The notes under the pieces were generated by a model. That model did not search any database, was not told the DNA's origin, and was given only the letters and a program-made list of their open reading frames with translations. The position numbers and the translations under genes were made by a program. A DNA stretch of 35,002 nucleotides, taken from positions 1 to 35,002 of the forward strand of contig JADKBR010000002.1 of the NCBI GenBank assembly GCA_016714975.1, given 5' to 3'. This document shows, piece after piece, positions 9,588 to 17,940 of this stretch. Numbering within the stretch: the first letter of the stretch is position 1; every line of letters starts with the position of its first letter. This stretch comes from Candidatus Dechloromonas phosphorivorans. GTDB lineage: Bacteria > Pseudomonadota > Gammaproteobacteria > Burkholderiales > Rhodocyclaceae.

Positions 9588-9603
9588 CGTGAATGAATTC
9601 ACG
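9588..9603. promoter_or_regulatory. Palindrome upstream of the small-gene pair, possible operator
   Basis: CGTGAAT and ATTCACG form a perfect 7-bp inverted repeat around a 2-base centre (GA). It lies 60 bases upstream of the ATG at 9528 on the minus strand, a usual place for a repressor or activator site. The binding protein is unknown. Confidence 0.35.
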
Positions 9604-9822
9604 AACACGGCAAGAAAGGTGACATCGGCAACGCTGGATCGTGGCGAGGCAAGCTGGCGCTCGGGTGGCCTTGCTGTCGCCGTGCATCGGTCAGCGGGCA
9701 TGCTGCAGATATCGGCTTGATACTTGGCCGCATGGCGTCCGTGCGTCATGGCCGGGCAGCCAGGGCTGGCGCAATCGATGCGGGGATCCTTCGCTCTCTT
9801 CAGGGCAAATTTGATTCAAGAA

Positions 9823-9846
9823 TGATCACGTCCCGGGACGTGATCA
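9823..9846 (-). terminator. Perfect 24-bp palindrome, likely terminator of the coaE-zapD-yacG unit
   Basis: The half-site TGATCACGTCCC is followed directly by its exact reverse complement. On the minus strand it begins 47 bases after the yacG stop and is followed by a T-rich run (TTCTTGAATCAAATTT), which is consistent with an intrinsic terminator. A perfect palindrome without a loop could also be a protein-binding site, so the assignment is tentative. Confidence 0.45.
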
Positions 9847-9892
9847 AGCGGCTAGAACGAGTTCGTTGACTCCTGAAAGGCTGAACTGCGCG

Positions 9893-10087
9893 TCAGATTG
9901 AGACCACAGGGATTTCGCTGCCCGGTTCGCCAGCCTCCTCCACCACCGGTATCCTGTAGGACTCGGAGGCCCAGCAACCAAGGTCAATCTGCCGGCAACG
10001 CTCCGAGCAGAAAGGGCGCCACGAATTCTCTGGTGCCCACAGTACTTCAGCCCCGCATTGCGGGCAGCGAACCTTGCGCGCGGCCAT
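9893..10087 (-). CDS. yacG: DNA gyrase inhibitor YacG, zinc-binding
   Basis: YacG is a small zinc protein that binds the GyrB subunit and blocks DNA supercoiling. The 64-residue product shows the full family pattern: VRCPQCG near residues 6-12 (first Cys pair), WAPENSWRPFCSERCRQIDL with the second Cys pair, and GCWASESYRIP. The acidic tail ending in EIPVVSI is usual for the family. Its ATG overlaps the zapD stop by one base (TGATG), indicating translational coupling. The neighbours zapD and coaE are the standard partners of this gene in gamma- and betaproteobacteria. Confidence 0.95.
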   Translation of the reverse strand: MAARKVRCPQCGAEVLWAPENSWRPFCSERCRQIDLGCWASESYRIPVVEEAGEPGSEIPVVSI

Positions 10088-10845
10088 CAGAGATTGCAGA
10101 AGGTCAGGTCGAAATTCACGTCGCGCTCGGCAACCCTGGCCTTGAGTTCGCCAACCGGCGGGTTGGTGAAGCGAATGTTGAGGAAGTACTTGTTGGCGCT
10201 GACTTCTGGAATGGCCTGCTCGTCAACCTTGACTTCGACCCGCACCATCTGCGCCGCCGTCCCGCCCAGATTGAGCTGAAACTGGCCGGCGGTCGCGGTA
10301 TGGTTCTTCGCGCGTCCACTGGAGCGCAACAGGCGCAGCACGATCGCCGCAGCGTCGCGCAGCGGCATAAGGGGTTGCGTCCATCCGGCAATCGCGTCGC
10401 GCCGGATTCCGGGTTCCCGGTGCAACCACCAGTGATAGGACGGCAGATCGAATTCGCAGACACCGCCGGGTATTGCCGCACGACTCTTGATCCCCATTAG
10501 CCAGTCGTTGTCGCGCAGGTACTGACCCATCTTCCCGGTCATACCGAGCAGGGCCGCCGATGAATGCTCGATCTCGTAAAGAGCGCCGGACAGCGCTTCT
10601 TCGGAAATCTCGGGGTTATTGCGATAGGCCAGTAGTGTTTGGCGCTGGCGCTCAAGTTCCTGGATGAGATCCATCTTGAGGTCGGCACGGGCTGCCGTCT
10701 CGAGTATCTCGAAAAGCGTGACGAGTGCCGTGTGATGTTCCAGTTGCCCGTCGCTTTCGGCGAAGTACGCTGTCTTTTCGAACAAATCTTCGAGGCGCAG
10801 GAGGGTGCGGATGCGCTCGTTGAAGGGGTATTCGTAGGTGATCAC
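10087..10845 (-). CDS. zapD: Cell division protein ZapD
   Basis: ZapD (YacF) crosslinks FtsZ filaments in the division ring in the cytoplasm. The 252-residue product begins ITYEYPFNERIRTLLRLEDL, the typical start of the family, from a GTG codon at 10845; the open frame extends a further 19 codons upstream, but that part has no family character. Other family stretches are FEILETAARADLKMDLIQEL, QQ-like QRQTLLAYRNNPEIS and DNDWLMGIKSRAAIPGG, then DLPSYHWWLH. The end reads RVAERDVNFDLTFCNL. The length matches the family (about 250). It lies between coaE and yacG, and its stop overlaps the yacG start. Confidence 0.93.
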   Translation of the reverse strand: MITYEYPFNERIRTLLRLEDLFEKTAYFAESDGQLEHHTALVTLFEILETAARADLKMDLIQELERQRQTLLAYRNNPEISEEALSGALYEIEHSSAALLGMTGKMGQYLRDNDWLMGIKSRAAIPGGVCEFDLPSYHWWLHREPGIRRDAIAGWTQPLMPLRDAAAIVLRLLRSSGRAKNHTATAGQFQLNLGGTAAQMVRVEVKVDEQAIPEVSANKYFLNIRFTNPPVGELKARVAERDVNFDLTFCNL

Positions 10846-10905
10846 GCGCTTTGGGCTTTGACGAGCGGAAAATTGCCCCAATTCTGAGCCATCTACGGGC
10901 AAACC

Positions 10906-11529
10906 TCAACTGGTTGCGTTAGCTATTTGAGATAACAGGCGCAGATATTTCCGGTGCAGCTCGGCGACCTGCCCGTCGAGATGCGGCAGATCGCCATCAT
11001 TGGCCAGCACATCGTCAGCCGCCGCCAGACGTTCTGCACGCGACGCCTGGGTCGCCAGAATGGCGCGGACTTCGCCTTCGCCTATCCCGTTGCGTGCCAT
11101 CACGCGGCTGATTTGCAGGTCTTCCGGGCAGTCGACCGCGACAATGCGGTGGCAGCGCTCGCGGTAGGCTCCCGACTCAACCAGCAACGGTACGGCGAGG
11201 ATCACATAGGGTGAACCAGCCTCGCGGCAACGCTCGTTCGACAACTCGCGAATCATCGGATGCAGAATGGCCTCCAGACGTGCGCGCGCTGCCGGGTCGG
11301 CAAAGACCAGTCGGCGCATTCGGCTCCGGTCGAGAGAGCCATCAGCAGTGGCCGCTCCTGCACCAAACTCTTCAAGGAGCGCCGGCATCGCGGCGCCGTT
11401 GGCAGCAGTGAGTTCGTGGGCGATGGCGTCGGTATCGACAATCGTGATGCCGTGACTAGCGAAACAGTCGGCAGCGGCGCTCTTGCCACTGCCGATCCCG
11501 CCGGTCAGACCAACGACGAAATGGCTCAC
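10906..11529 (-). CDS. coaE: Dephospho-CoA kinase
   Basis: CoaE carries out the last step of coenzyme A synthesis, phosphorylating the 3'-hydroxyl of dephospho-CoA with ATP in the cytoplasm. The 207-residue product has the P-loop GLTGGIGSGKS at residues 7-17, then HGITIVDTDAIAHEL (the DTD motif of the substrate site), HPMIRELS, a hydrophobic strand YVILAVPLLVESG, and the lid region CPEDLQISRVMARNG. The length is usual. It begins just after the end of the SPOR-protein gene (7-base gap) and is followed by zapD after 60 bases. Confidence 0.96.
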   Translation of the reverse strand: MSHFVVGLTGGIGSGKSAAADCFASHGITIVDTDAIAHELTAANGAAMPALLEEFGAGAATADGSLDRSRMRRLVFADPAARARLEAILHPMIRELSNERCREAGSPYVILAVPLLVESGAYRERCHRIVAVDCPEDLQISRVMARNGIGEGEVRAILATQASRAERLAAADDVLANDGDLPHLDGQVAELHRKYLRLLSQIANATS

Positions 11530-11536
11530 TTGCAGT

Positions 11537-12190
11537 TCAGTGCCGTCGATTTCGGCACGATACCCGTCGCGTGTTCCAGTATTTCAGTTTTTTCGCCAGC
11601 GGCCCGCGCGCCTCGACCGTAAACTGCGGATCTTTACCGGTACGGGGAATCAGCTTGGCCGACTTGACCCCCTTCGCCTTCAGTTCTGCGAGCCGCTCCT
11701 GCCCGCCCCTCTCATTGGCAAAGACACCCAGCGATATGGCAAAGCGATAGGCGCCAGTATCATGAACAACGAACAAGTCATCGACTCCCAGTTCCTTCAA
11801 CTCCCCCACTTTCTTGTCCGCCTCGGCCTTGCTCGCCTGCGGCGGCACCAGCACCCACCAGCCAGCGCCCTCCGCCGCCACCGCGCGGCGCTCGACGCGG
11901 ACACCGGAGAACTTCTCGGCCAGTGTCGATGCCAACTCATTGGCCTGGGCACCTGCCAGCCGATCCCAAAGCAGGCACAATTCTTCGGGTTCGGCAGGCT
12001 GCTCGGTAGCCCCCTTGGCCGGTGGTGTCTTGCTGCGGCCAACGATGCGCAGCCGATCGGCCGCCAGTTGCTGTTCGATGCGCCAGGCGTCGGGATTCTC
12101 GGGCCGCCCGAAATACCCCTCGACAAATGCGTACAGGAGCAGGTTGGCCAGAACCAGGAGAAAGACCAGGACCTTCAAGCGCTCAATCAA
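11537..12190 (-). CDS. SPOR-domain membrane protein
   Basis: A single N-terminal membrane helix (LKVLVFLLVLANLLLYAFVE, residues 5-24) anchors a periplasmic region. A linker with RSKTPPAKGATEQPAEPEEL leads to a C-terminal SPOR-like domain of about 70 residues (GWWVLVPPQASKAEADKKVG, ELGVDDLFVVHDTG, AISLGVFANERGGQERLAEL), a fold that binds denuded septal peptidoglycan. This suggests a cell-division or wall role, in keeping with zapD nearby. The last residues (YWNTRRVSCRNRRH) are odd. A +1 frame would read EILEHATG before a stop next to coaE, so a one-base error near the 3' end is possible. The start overlaps the trpB2 stop by 8 bases. Confidence 0.8.
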   Translation of the reverse strand: MIERLKVLVFLLVLANLLLYAFVEGYFGRPENPDAWRIEQQLAADRLRIVGRSKTPPAKGATEQPAEPEELCLLWDRLAGAQANELASTLAEKFSGVRVERRAVAAEGAGWWVLVPPQASKAEADKKVGELKELGVDDLFVVHDTGAYRFAISLGVFANERGGQERLAELKAKGVKSAKLIPRTGKDPQFTVEARGPLAKKLKYWNTRRVSCRNRRH

Positions 12191-13547
12191 CCTTGGGCAA
12201 ATGCTTCAGCGATTCGGCGATCGCCTCGGCCGGGTATTCGTAGTCCTCGAGCTTGCCGGAAAGGAAGCGGTCATAAGAGGCCATGTCGAAATGGCCGTGG
12301 CCGGTCAGGTTGAACAGGATGGTCTTCGCCTCGCCAGTCACCTTGCACCTGAGCGCTTCGTCGATGGCGGCCCGGATGCCATGGCAGGACTCCGGCGCCG
12401 GAATGATGCCCTCGGCGCGGGCGAACTGTACGCCAGCCTCGAAGGTGGCGACCTGGGGAACTGCCAGCGCCTCGATCTGCCCTTCATGCAACAACTGCGA
12501 AACGAGCGGCGAATCGCCGTGGTAGCGCAAGCCACCGGCGTGGATCCCCGGTGGCATGAAGTCGTGACCGAGGGTGTACATGCGCATGATCGGCGTGTAG
12601 CCGGACACGTCGCCGTAGTCGTAGGCATAGGCGCCCTTGGTCAGGGTCGGGCACGAGGTCGGCTCGACGGCGACGCAGCGCAGGTTGGCCGCGCGCTTGT
12701 CGCCGGCCGCCTTGTCGGCGAGGAAGGGAAAAGCGATGCCGCCGAAACTGGAACCGCCTCCGCAGGGCCCGAAGATCACGTCTGGGTAGAGGCCAATCTT
12801 GTCGAACGCTTTTTTTGCTTCGAGGCCGATCACCGTCTGATGCAGCAGCACATGGTTGAGCACCGAGCCCAGCGTGTAGCAGGTTCCGGGATCGCCAGCG
12901 GCTTCCTCGACCGCTTCGGAAATAGCCAGGCCGAGCGAGCCCTGGTTGTCCGGATCGGCGGCGAGTGCGGCACGGCCAGCGTTGGTCAGGTTGGTCGGGC
13001 TGGCGAAAACCTCGGCACCCCAAGTCTGCATCATCGAGCGGCGGAACGGTTTCTGCTCGTAACTGACTTTGACCATGAAGACCCGTACCGGCAGGCCGAA
13101 CATCTGCCCGGCGAAGGCAATCGACGAGCCCCACTGGCCAGCGCCGGTTTCCGTGGTCAGGCGCTTGGTCCCGACCATCTTGTTGTAGAAGGCTTGCGGC
13201 ACAGCGGAGTTGGGTTTGTGCGAACCGGCCGGCGAAACACCCTCGTACTTGTAGAAGATTTTCGCCGGCGTGCCCAGCGCCTGCTCGAGGCGCAACGCCC
13301 GGCACAGAGGCGACGGACGCCACAACGCATAGATCTGGCGCACCTCTTCGGGAATGGCGATCCAGCGCTCGGCCGACATTTCCTGCTCGAGGATCGGCAT
13401 CGGGAAGATGGCGCCCATTTGCTCCGGCGTCACCGGGTTGCCATCGGGAGCGAGCGGCGGGGCCGGCGGATTGACCAAGTCAGCGACGACGTTATACCAG
13501 TGGCTGGGAATCTCTTCCGGTTCGAGGCTGATGCGTAGCGGTATCAA
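12183..13547 (-). CDS. trpB2: Tryptophan synthase beta chain-like protein, TrpB2 type
   Basis: This PLP enzyme family joins indole (or a related nucleophile) to serine to form tryptophan; TrpB2 forms usually work without a standard TrpA. The 454-residue product is of TrpB2 length, longer than TrpB1 (about 400). The N-terminal extension HWYNVVADLVNPP is typical of TrpB2. The PLP lysine is K111 in EGVSPAGSHKPNSA. ETGAGQWGSSIAFAG and the phosphate-binding loop GPCGGGSSFGG follow, and LFNLTGHGHFDM lies near the end. There is no trpA or trpF next to it. It appears to head the cluster with the SPOR protein and coaE-zapD-yacG. The 200 bases upstream, before the sirtuin stop, should hold its promoter, but I see no strong match. 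Confidence 0.92.
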   Translation of the reverse strand: MIPLRISLEPEEIPSHWYNVVADLVNPPAPPLAPDGNPVTPEQMGAIFPMPILEQEMSAERWIAIPEEVRQIYALWRPSPLCRALRLEQALGTPAKIFYKYEGVSPAGSHKPNSAVPQAFYNKMVGTKRLTTETGAGQWGSSIAFAGQMFGLPVRVFMVKVSYEQKPFRRSMMQTWGAEVFASPTNLTNAGRAALAADPDNQGSLGLAISEAVEEAAGDPGTCYTLGSVLNHVLLHQTVIGLEAKKAFDKIGLYPDVIFGPCGGGSSFGGIAFPFLADKAAGDKRAANLRCVAVEPTSCPTLTKGAYAYDYGDVSGYTPIMRMYTLGHDFMPPGIHAGGLRYHGDSPLVSQLLHEGQIEALAVPQVATFEAGVQFARAEGIIPAPESCHGIRAAIDEALRCKVTGEAKTILFNLTGHGHFDMASYDRFLSGKLEDYEYPAEAIAESLKHLPKVD

Positions 13548-13747
13548 TTCTTTCCCCTCAGTACTTTCCGCAAAAGCGGTAAATTACCCCAAAAGGCCTC
13601 GCCGACCAAGGGAAAGCCCCGGAATTTGTCATATCCCGCGGGTCAATCGCGCTCCCTGGCATCTCTCTCCTGTCGGGAAAGCATTGGCTATTCGGGCTGG
13701 CGCCCGCTTTTTCCACCTTGGGGGTCGAGTCCGGTCCAGCAAGCGTT

Positions 13748-14452
13748 TCAACACGGTTTCCGTCCCGCCATCCAGCACTTCACAACGTGCGGAACGACGA
13801 CGGCAGCACTGCCCCGCAACAAGCGGTATCCGAGCGGCGTATATTCATACTCGGGCGCCACGAAGTATTTCTCGGCGGAAGTCTTTGCCTCGTCGACAAG
13901 GCCTGCCGCCGGATAGACTGACAGGGACGTGCCGATCGTCAGGACTTTTGACGCGCTGGCGAACGCCATAGCCGCTTCGTCCATGAACCGCACGGCCTCG
14001 CCGAACCAGACCACGTCAGGCCGGAGCTGGCTGTTCTGTTCGCAGAGGTGCCCGATGTCGATCACGTCTGACTTGAGCCGATAGATCAAGGACGGATCAA
14101 CCGAGCTACGCGCATTCAGAATCTCGCCATGGAGATGCATGACGTTCGTTGAGCCGGCACGCTCATGCAGATCATCGATGTTCTGCGTAATGACGACAAC
14201 GTCAAACCGGGTCTCGAGCGCGGCAATCGCGAGGTGTGCGGCGTTTGGCGAAGCGCGCAGGACATCCTTCCGGCGCTCGTTGTAGAACGCCAGCACTGCT
14301 TCGGGATGGGTTTTCCATCCTGCGGGCGAGGCCACCGACTCAATCGAATACTGATGCCAATAGCCGCCCATGTCGCGAAAGGTTTTCAGCCCGCTCTCGG
14401 CACTGACGCCGGCACCTGTAAATACGACAATCTTTTCGCGCATCAAGTCCAA
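13748..14452 (-). CDS. SIR2-family NAD-dependent deacylase without zinc cysteines
   Basis: Sirtuins remove acyl groups from protein lysines using NAD+. The product has IVVFTGAGVSAESGLKTFRD (NAD-binding GAG motif), VVITQNIDDLHERAG, the catalytic histidine in NVMHLHGEI, RPDVVWFGEAV and TIGTSLSVYPAAGLV. The four zinc cysteines expected between HGEI and RPDVVWFGE are missing; that segment is short and contains one Cys only. This resembles the zinc-less sirtuins common in Bacteroidetes. The start is either TTG at 14452 (AGGG 7 bases upstream) or ATG at 14443. The gene stands alone between trpB2 and cusA on the same strand. The substrate is unknown. Confidence 0.9.
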   Translation of the reverse strand: MDLMREKIVVFTGAGVSAESGLKTFRDMGGYWHQYSIESVASPAGWKTHPEAVLAFYNERRKDVLRASPNAAHLAIAALETRFDVVVITQNIDDLHERAGSTNVMHLHGEILNARSSVDPSLIYRLKSDVIDIGHLCEQNSQLRPDVVWFGEAVRFMDEAAMAFASASKVLTIGTSLSVYPAAGLVDEAKTSAEKYFVAPEYEYTPLGYRLLRGSAAVVVPHVVKCWMAGRKPC

Positions 14453-14584
14453 TAGCCCTAGATCGGAGCCCGGCAGGAAACCAAGGGCCAGTCGGGAAGA
14501 GTCAACGACAACGAGCGGCGGGCAATCGGCGCAATCCCCGCGCCGTCAGCACTGAAGCCCCCAGACGTCGTTATTTGGGGCGCG

Positions 14585-17500
14585 TTATGACAGGCGCCTG
14601 AACTTCAGCAAGGCATAGATCGCAGGAATGACCGCCAGGGTCAACACCGTCGATGATATCATGCCACCGACCATCGGCGCGGCGATGCGGCTCATGACTT
14701 CGGCGCCGGTGCCGGTGCCCCACAGGATGGGCAGCAGGCCGGCCATGATGGCGGTGACGGTCATCATCTTGGGGCGCACGCGTTCGACGGCACCTTCCAT
14801 GATCGCGGCGTAGAGATCGGTCGGTTGCGGTCGACGGCCTTCAGAGGCACATTTTGCCTGGATCGCCGCCCACGCGTGGTCGAGATAGATCAGCATGATG
14901 ACGCCGGTTTCGGCGGCAACGCCGGCCAGGGCGATGAAGCCGATGGCGGCGGCGACCGACAGGTTGTAGCCGAGCAGCCACATCAGCCAGATGCCGCCGA
15001 CCAGCGCGAACGGCACCGAGAGCATGACGATCAGTGTTTCGGTGATGCGCCGGAAGTTGAGGTAGAGCAGCAGGAAGATGATGAGCAGCGTCAGCGGCAC
15101 GACGACCTTGAGCTTGGCGATGGCGCGTTCCATGTACTCGAACTGGCCGCTCCAGGTGACGTAGGTGCCGGGGGTGAACTTGACCTTTTCATTGACCGCT
15201 TTTCTCGCTTCGGCGACGTAGGAACCGATGTCGCGGTCGCGAATATCGACGTAGATGTAGGCGGAGAGCAGCGCGTTTTCGGTGCGGATGGCCGGGGCAC
15301 CGGTGGTGATCTTGACTTCGGCGAGCTGGCCGAGCGGCACCATGGTAGCCGGCGCGCCCATTTCGGCGGGCACCGGCACCAGCACTTCGCGGGCGATGGC
15401 CTGCGGGTCGCTGCGCAGGTCGCGCGGGTAGCGCACGGTGACGCCGAAGCGTTCGCGGCCTTCGACGGTGGTGGTGACCATTTCGCCACCGAGCGCCGCC
15501 GCCACCACGTCCATCACCTCGCCGACGCCCAGTCCGTAGCGGGCGAGCGCCCGGCGGTTGGGCACGATATCGAGGTAGAAGCCGCCGGTAATCCGTTCGG
15601 CGAAGGCGCTGCTGGTGCCGGGGACGGCCCTGACGACGCCTTCGATTTCCTTCGCCAGGCGCTCCATCTCGACCAGATCGGTGCCGAAAATCTTGATGCC
15701 GATGGGCGTGCGGATGCCGGTGGACAGCATGTCGGTGCGCGCCTTGATCGGCATCGTCCAGGAATTGGCGACGCCGGGGAACTGCAGCGCCTTGTCGAGT
15801 TCGGCGATCAGCTTGTCGGTGGTCAGGCCCGGCCGCCATTCGCTTTCCGGCTTGAGGTTGATGATGGTCTCGAACATCTCCAGCGGCGCCGGGTCGGTCG
15901 CCGTCTGCGCCCGGCCGGCCTTGCCAAATACCGAGGCGACTTCCGGGAAGCTCTTGATGATCTTGTCCTGCGTTTGCAGCAGCTCGGCCGCCTTGGTCAC
16001 CGACAGGCCGGGCAGCGTCGTCGGCATGTAGAACAGCGTGCCTTCGTTAAGCGTCGGCATGAACTCGCTGCCCAGCCGGCTCGCCGGCACGATGCTGATT
16101 GCCATGACGATGACGGCGGCGGCGATGGTCGCCTTCTTCCAGTTCATCACGCCGGCGATGATCGGGCGGTAGATACCGATCAGGAAGCGATTGACCGGAT
16201 TCTCGGCTTCCGGCCGGATTTTGCCGCGAATGAAGAGCAGCATCAGCACCGGCACCAGCGTCACCGAAAGAAAGGCGGCAGCGGCCATCGAGAAGGTTTT
16301 GGTCCATGCCAGCGGCGCGAACAGGCGGCCCTCCTGCGCCTCGAGCGTGAACACGGGCAGGAAGGAGACGGTGATGATGAGCAGGCTGAAGAACAGCGCC
16401 GGGCCGACTTCCTTGCAGGCGGTGATGATGGCCTGGCTGGATGATTCGCCAGGTTGCAAACGTTCGAGGTGCTTGTGCGCGTTCTCGATCATCACAATCG
16501 CCGCATCGATCATCGCCCCGACAGCAATCGCGATGCCGCCCAGACTCATGATATTGGCGTTGATGCCGAGCGCCCGCATGCCGATGAAGGCGGCGAGGAT
16601 GGCGACCGGCAGCATCAGGATGGCGACCAGTGCCGAACGCAGATGGAGCAGGAAGACGATGCAGACCAGCGCGACGATCAGGCTTTCCTCGGCCAGCGTG
16701 CGCTTCAGGGTATCGATGGCGCGGTGGATCAGTTCGGAGCGGTCATAGACGGTCTCGATGCTGACCCCGTCGGGCAATCCGGCGCTGATCTCGGCGACCT
16801 TGGCCTTGAGATTGTGGATGACCTCCAGCGCATTCTGGCCGTAGCGCGCCATGGCGATGCCGGAGACCACCTCGCCCTCGCCGTTCAACTCGGTCAGGCC
16901 ACGCCGCTCATCAGCCACCAGCTCGACGCGGCCGATGTCGGCGATACGCACCGGCGTGCCGTTCTGCGCCTTGAGCACCAGATTTTCGATGTCTTCACGG
17001 CCACGCAGATAACCGCGCCCACGCACCATGTACTCGGTTTCAGCCATCTCCAGCGTGCGGCCGCCGACGTCGCGATTGGAATTGCGGATCACCTCGGCGA
17101 CGCGCATCAGCGGGATGCCGTAAGCGCGCAGCTTGACCGGATCGACGGTCACCTGATACTGCTGCACGAAACCGCCGATGCTGGCTACCTCGGCCACCCC
17201 CGGCGCCTTGGCCAGCTGGTAGCGCAGATACCAATCCTGCAGGGTGCGCAGCTCGGCCAGCGTTTTGTCCTTGGCCAACAGCGCGTATTGATAGACCCAA
17301 CCGACGCCGGTCGCATCCGGCCCCAACGTCGGCGTCACGCCTTTCGGCAGCTTGCCGGAGACCGAATTGACGTACTCCAGCACGCGCGAGCGCGCCCAGT
17401 AAATATCGGTGCCGTCCTCGAAGATGACATAGACGAAGGACGCGCCGAAGAAGGAAAAGCCGCGCACTACTTTCGACTTCGGCACCGACAGCAGTGCCGT

Positions 17501-17710
17501 GCTCAGCGGATAGGTCACCTGGTCCTCGACCACCTGCGGTGCCTGGCCGGGGAATTCGGTGTACAGGATGACTTGGACGTCGGAGAGATCGGGAATCGCG
17601 TCGAGTGGGGTTTTCAGCACCGACCAGATGCCGGCGATGATGATGAAGATGGTGGCGAGGAGAACCAGGAAGCGGTTTCTTGCTGACCAGTCGATCAAGG
17701 TGTTCAGCAT
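14585..17710 (-). CDS. cusA: Cu(I)/Ag(I) efflux RND transporter CusA
   Basis: This is the inner-membrane proton-driven pump of the CusCBA complex. The 1041-residue product has the RND layout: TM1 at residues 12-30, a first periplasmic region, TM2-6 from about 340, a second large periplasmic region, and TM7-12 at the end. The three copper/silver methionines are present: M562 (FYMPTT), M612 (LEMFET) and M661 (RTDMLST). They correspond to E. coli M573, M623 and M672 with a constant offset of 11, which separates it from Zn/Co CzcA pumps. D402 in GAMIDAAIVMIENAHK is the proton-relay aspartate. It is the last gene of the cus operon, 230 bases after cusB. Many long antisense frames inside it are shadows. 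Confidence 0.97.
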   Translation of the reverse strand: MLNTLIDWSARNRFLVLLATIFIIIAGIWSVLKTPLDAIPDLSDVQVILYTEFPGQAPQVVEDQVTYPLSTALLSVPKSKVVRGFSFFGASFVYVIFEDGTDIYWARSRVLEYVNSVSGKLPKGVTPTLGPDATGVGWVYQYALLAKDKTLAELRTLQDWYLRYQLAKAPGVAEVASIGGFVQQYQVTVDPVKLRAYGIPLMRVAEVIRNSNRDVGGRTLEMAETEYMVRGRGYLRGREDIENLVLKAQNGTPVRIADIGRVELVADERRGLTELNGEGEVVSGIAMARYGQNALEVIHNLKAKVAEISAGLPDGVSIETVYDRSELIHRAIDTLKRTLAEESLIVALVCIVFLLHLRSALVAILMLPVAILAAFIGMRALGINANIMSLGGIAIAVGAMIDAAIVMIENAHKHLERLQPGESSSQAIITACKEVGPALFFSLLIITVSFLPVFTLEAQEGRLFAPLAWTKTFSMAAAAFLSVTLVPVLMLLFIRGKIRPEAENPVNRFLIGIYRPIIAGVMNWKKATIAAAVIVMAISIVPASRLGSEFMPTLNEGTLFYMPTTLPGLSVTKAAELLQTQDKIIKSFPEVASVFGKAGRAQTATDPAPLEMFETIINLKPESEWRPGLTTDKLIAELDKALQFPGVANSWTMPIKARTDMLSTGIRTPIGIKIFGTDLVEMERLAKEIEGVVRAVPGTSSAFAERITGGFYLDIVPNRRALARYGLGVGEVMDVVAAALGGEMVTTTVEGRERFGVTVRYPRDLRSDPQAIAREVLVPVPAEMGAPATMVPLGQLAEVKITTGAPAIRTENALLSAYIYVDIRDRDIGSYVAEARKAVNEKVKFTPGTYVTWSGQFEYMERAIAKLKVVVPLTLLIIFLLLYLNFRRITETLIVMLSVPFALVGGIWLMWLLGYNLSVAAAIGFIALAGVAAETGVIMLIYLDHAWAAIQAKCASEGRRPQPTDLYAAIMEGAVERVRPKMMTVTAIMAGLLPILWGTGTGAEVMSRIAAPMVGGMISSTVLTLAVIPAIYALLKFRRLS

Positions 17711-17940
17711 GGGTGGTTTCTTTGTTTTTGACTTCGTGGGCGGTGGCTTCGGCTCGCATGCGGTCTCCGCCTTGCTGGCAGGGGCGAAGGCTCTCGGCTC
17801 GTGGCAGCCGAAAAGACGTCAAAAAAAGGCCACCCCTCGGCCCCGCCTGTTTCTGGGCCCCTTGGGAGATGCGAGCAACGCGAAATGGGGGCAGTCGCCA
17901 GCACAGGGCGGAATCCCCTGCTCAAAACAGGAAAACCCCA
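17711..17940. repeat. 230-bp cusB-cusA spacer, possible dispersed intergenic element
   Basis: cusB and cusA are usually adjacent or overlapping; here 230 bases lie between them, while all other cus genes are within 13 bases of each other. The spacer has several short hairpins (for example TCGGCT and AGCCGA around CGTGGC at about 17794-17811) and a terminator-like structure at 17821-17857. It has no credible gene. I infer it may be a member of a repeated intergenic family, but no second copy is in this window. Confidence 0.3.
17821..17857 (-). terminator. Terminator-like hairpin and T7 run between cusB and cusA
   Basis: On the minus strand GC-rich short stems (GGCCC with GGGCC, then GGCC with GGCC around GAGGGGT) are followed at once by seven T residues. 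The place is about 85-120 bases after the cusB stop and about 110 bases before cusA. It could reduce read-through into cusA. The stems are short, so strength is uncertain. Confidence 0.4.

Larger units (their letters stand above)
9529..9892. other. Intergenic stretch without a supported gene
   Basis: These 364 bases separate the small-gene pair from yacG. I see no credible coding region. They hold the palindrome at 9588-9603, which may control the small genes, and the 24-bp palindrome at 9823-9846, which may end the yacG transcript. An open frame crosses part of it on the minus strand, but it lacks a ribosome site and its composition is unlike the neighbouring proteins. Confidence 0.5.

Noticed and set aside
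10846..10902. 19-codon N-terminal extension of zapD
   Set aside because: ZapD proteins start at the ITYEYPF region, and the extension has no similarity to the family.
11814..13538. 574-codon plus-strand frame
   Set aside because: It is antisense to trpB2 and the SPOR-protein gene, both with clear family motifs.
14825..17686. Two long plus-strand frames (14825-16444 and 16454-17686)
   Set aside because: They are antisense to the intact, well-conserved cusA and have the composition of shadow frames.
17704..17925. 73-codon minus-strand frame in the cusB-cusA spacer
   Set aside because: It overlaps the terminator-like hairpin, has no ribosome site and has low-complexity composition.
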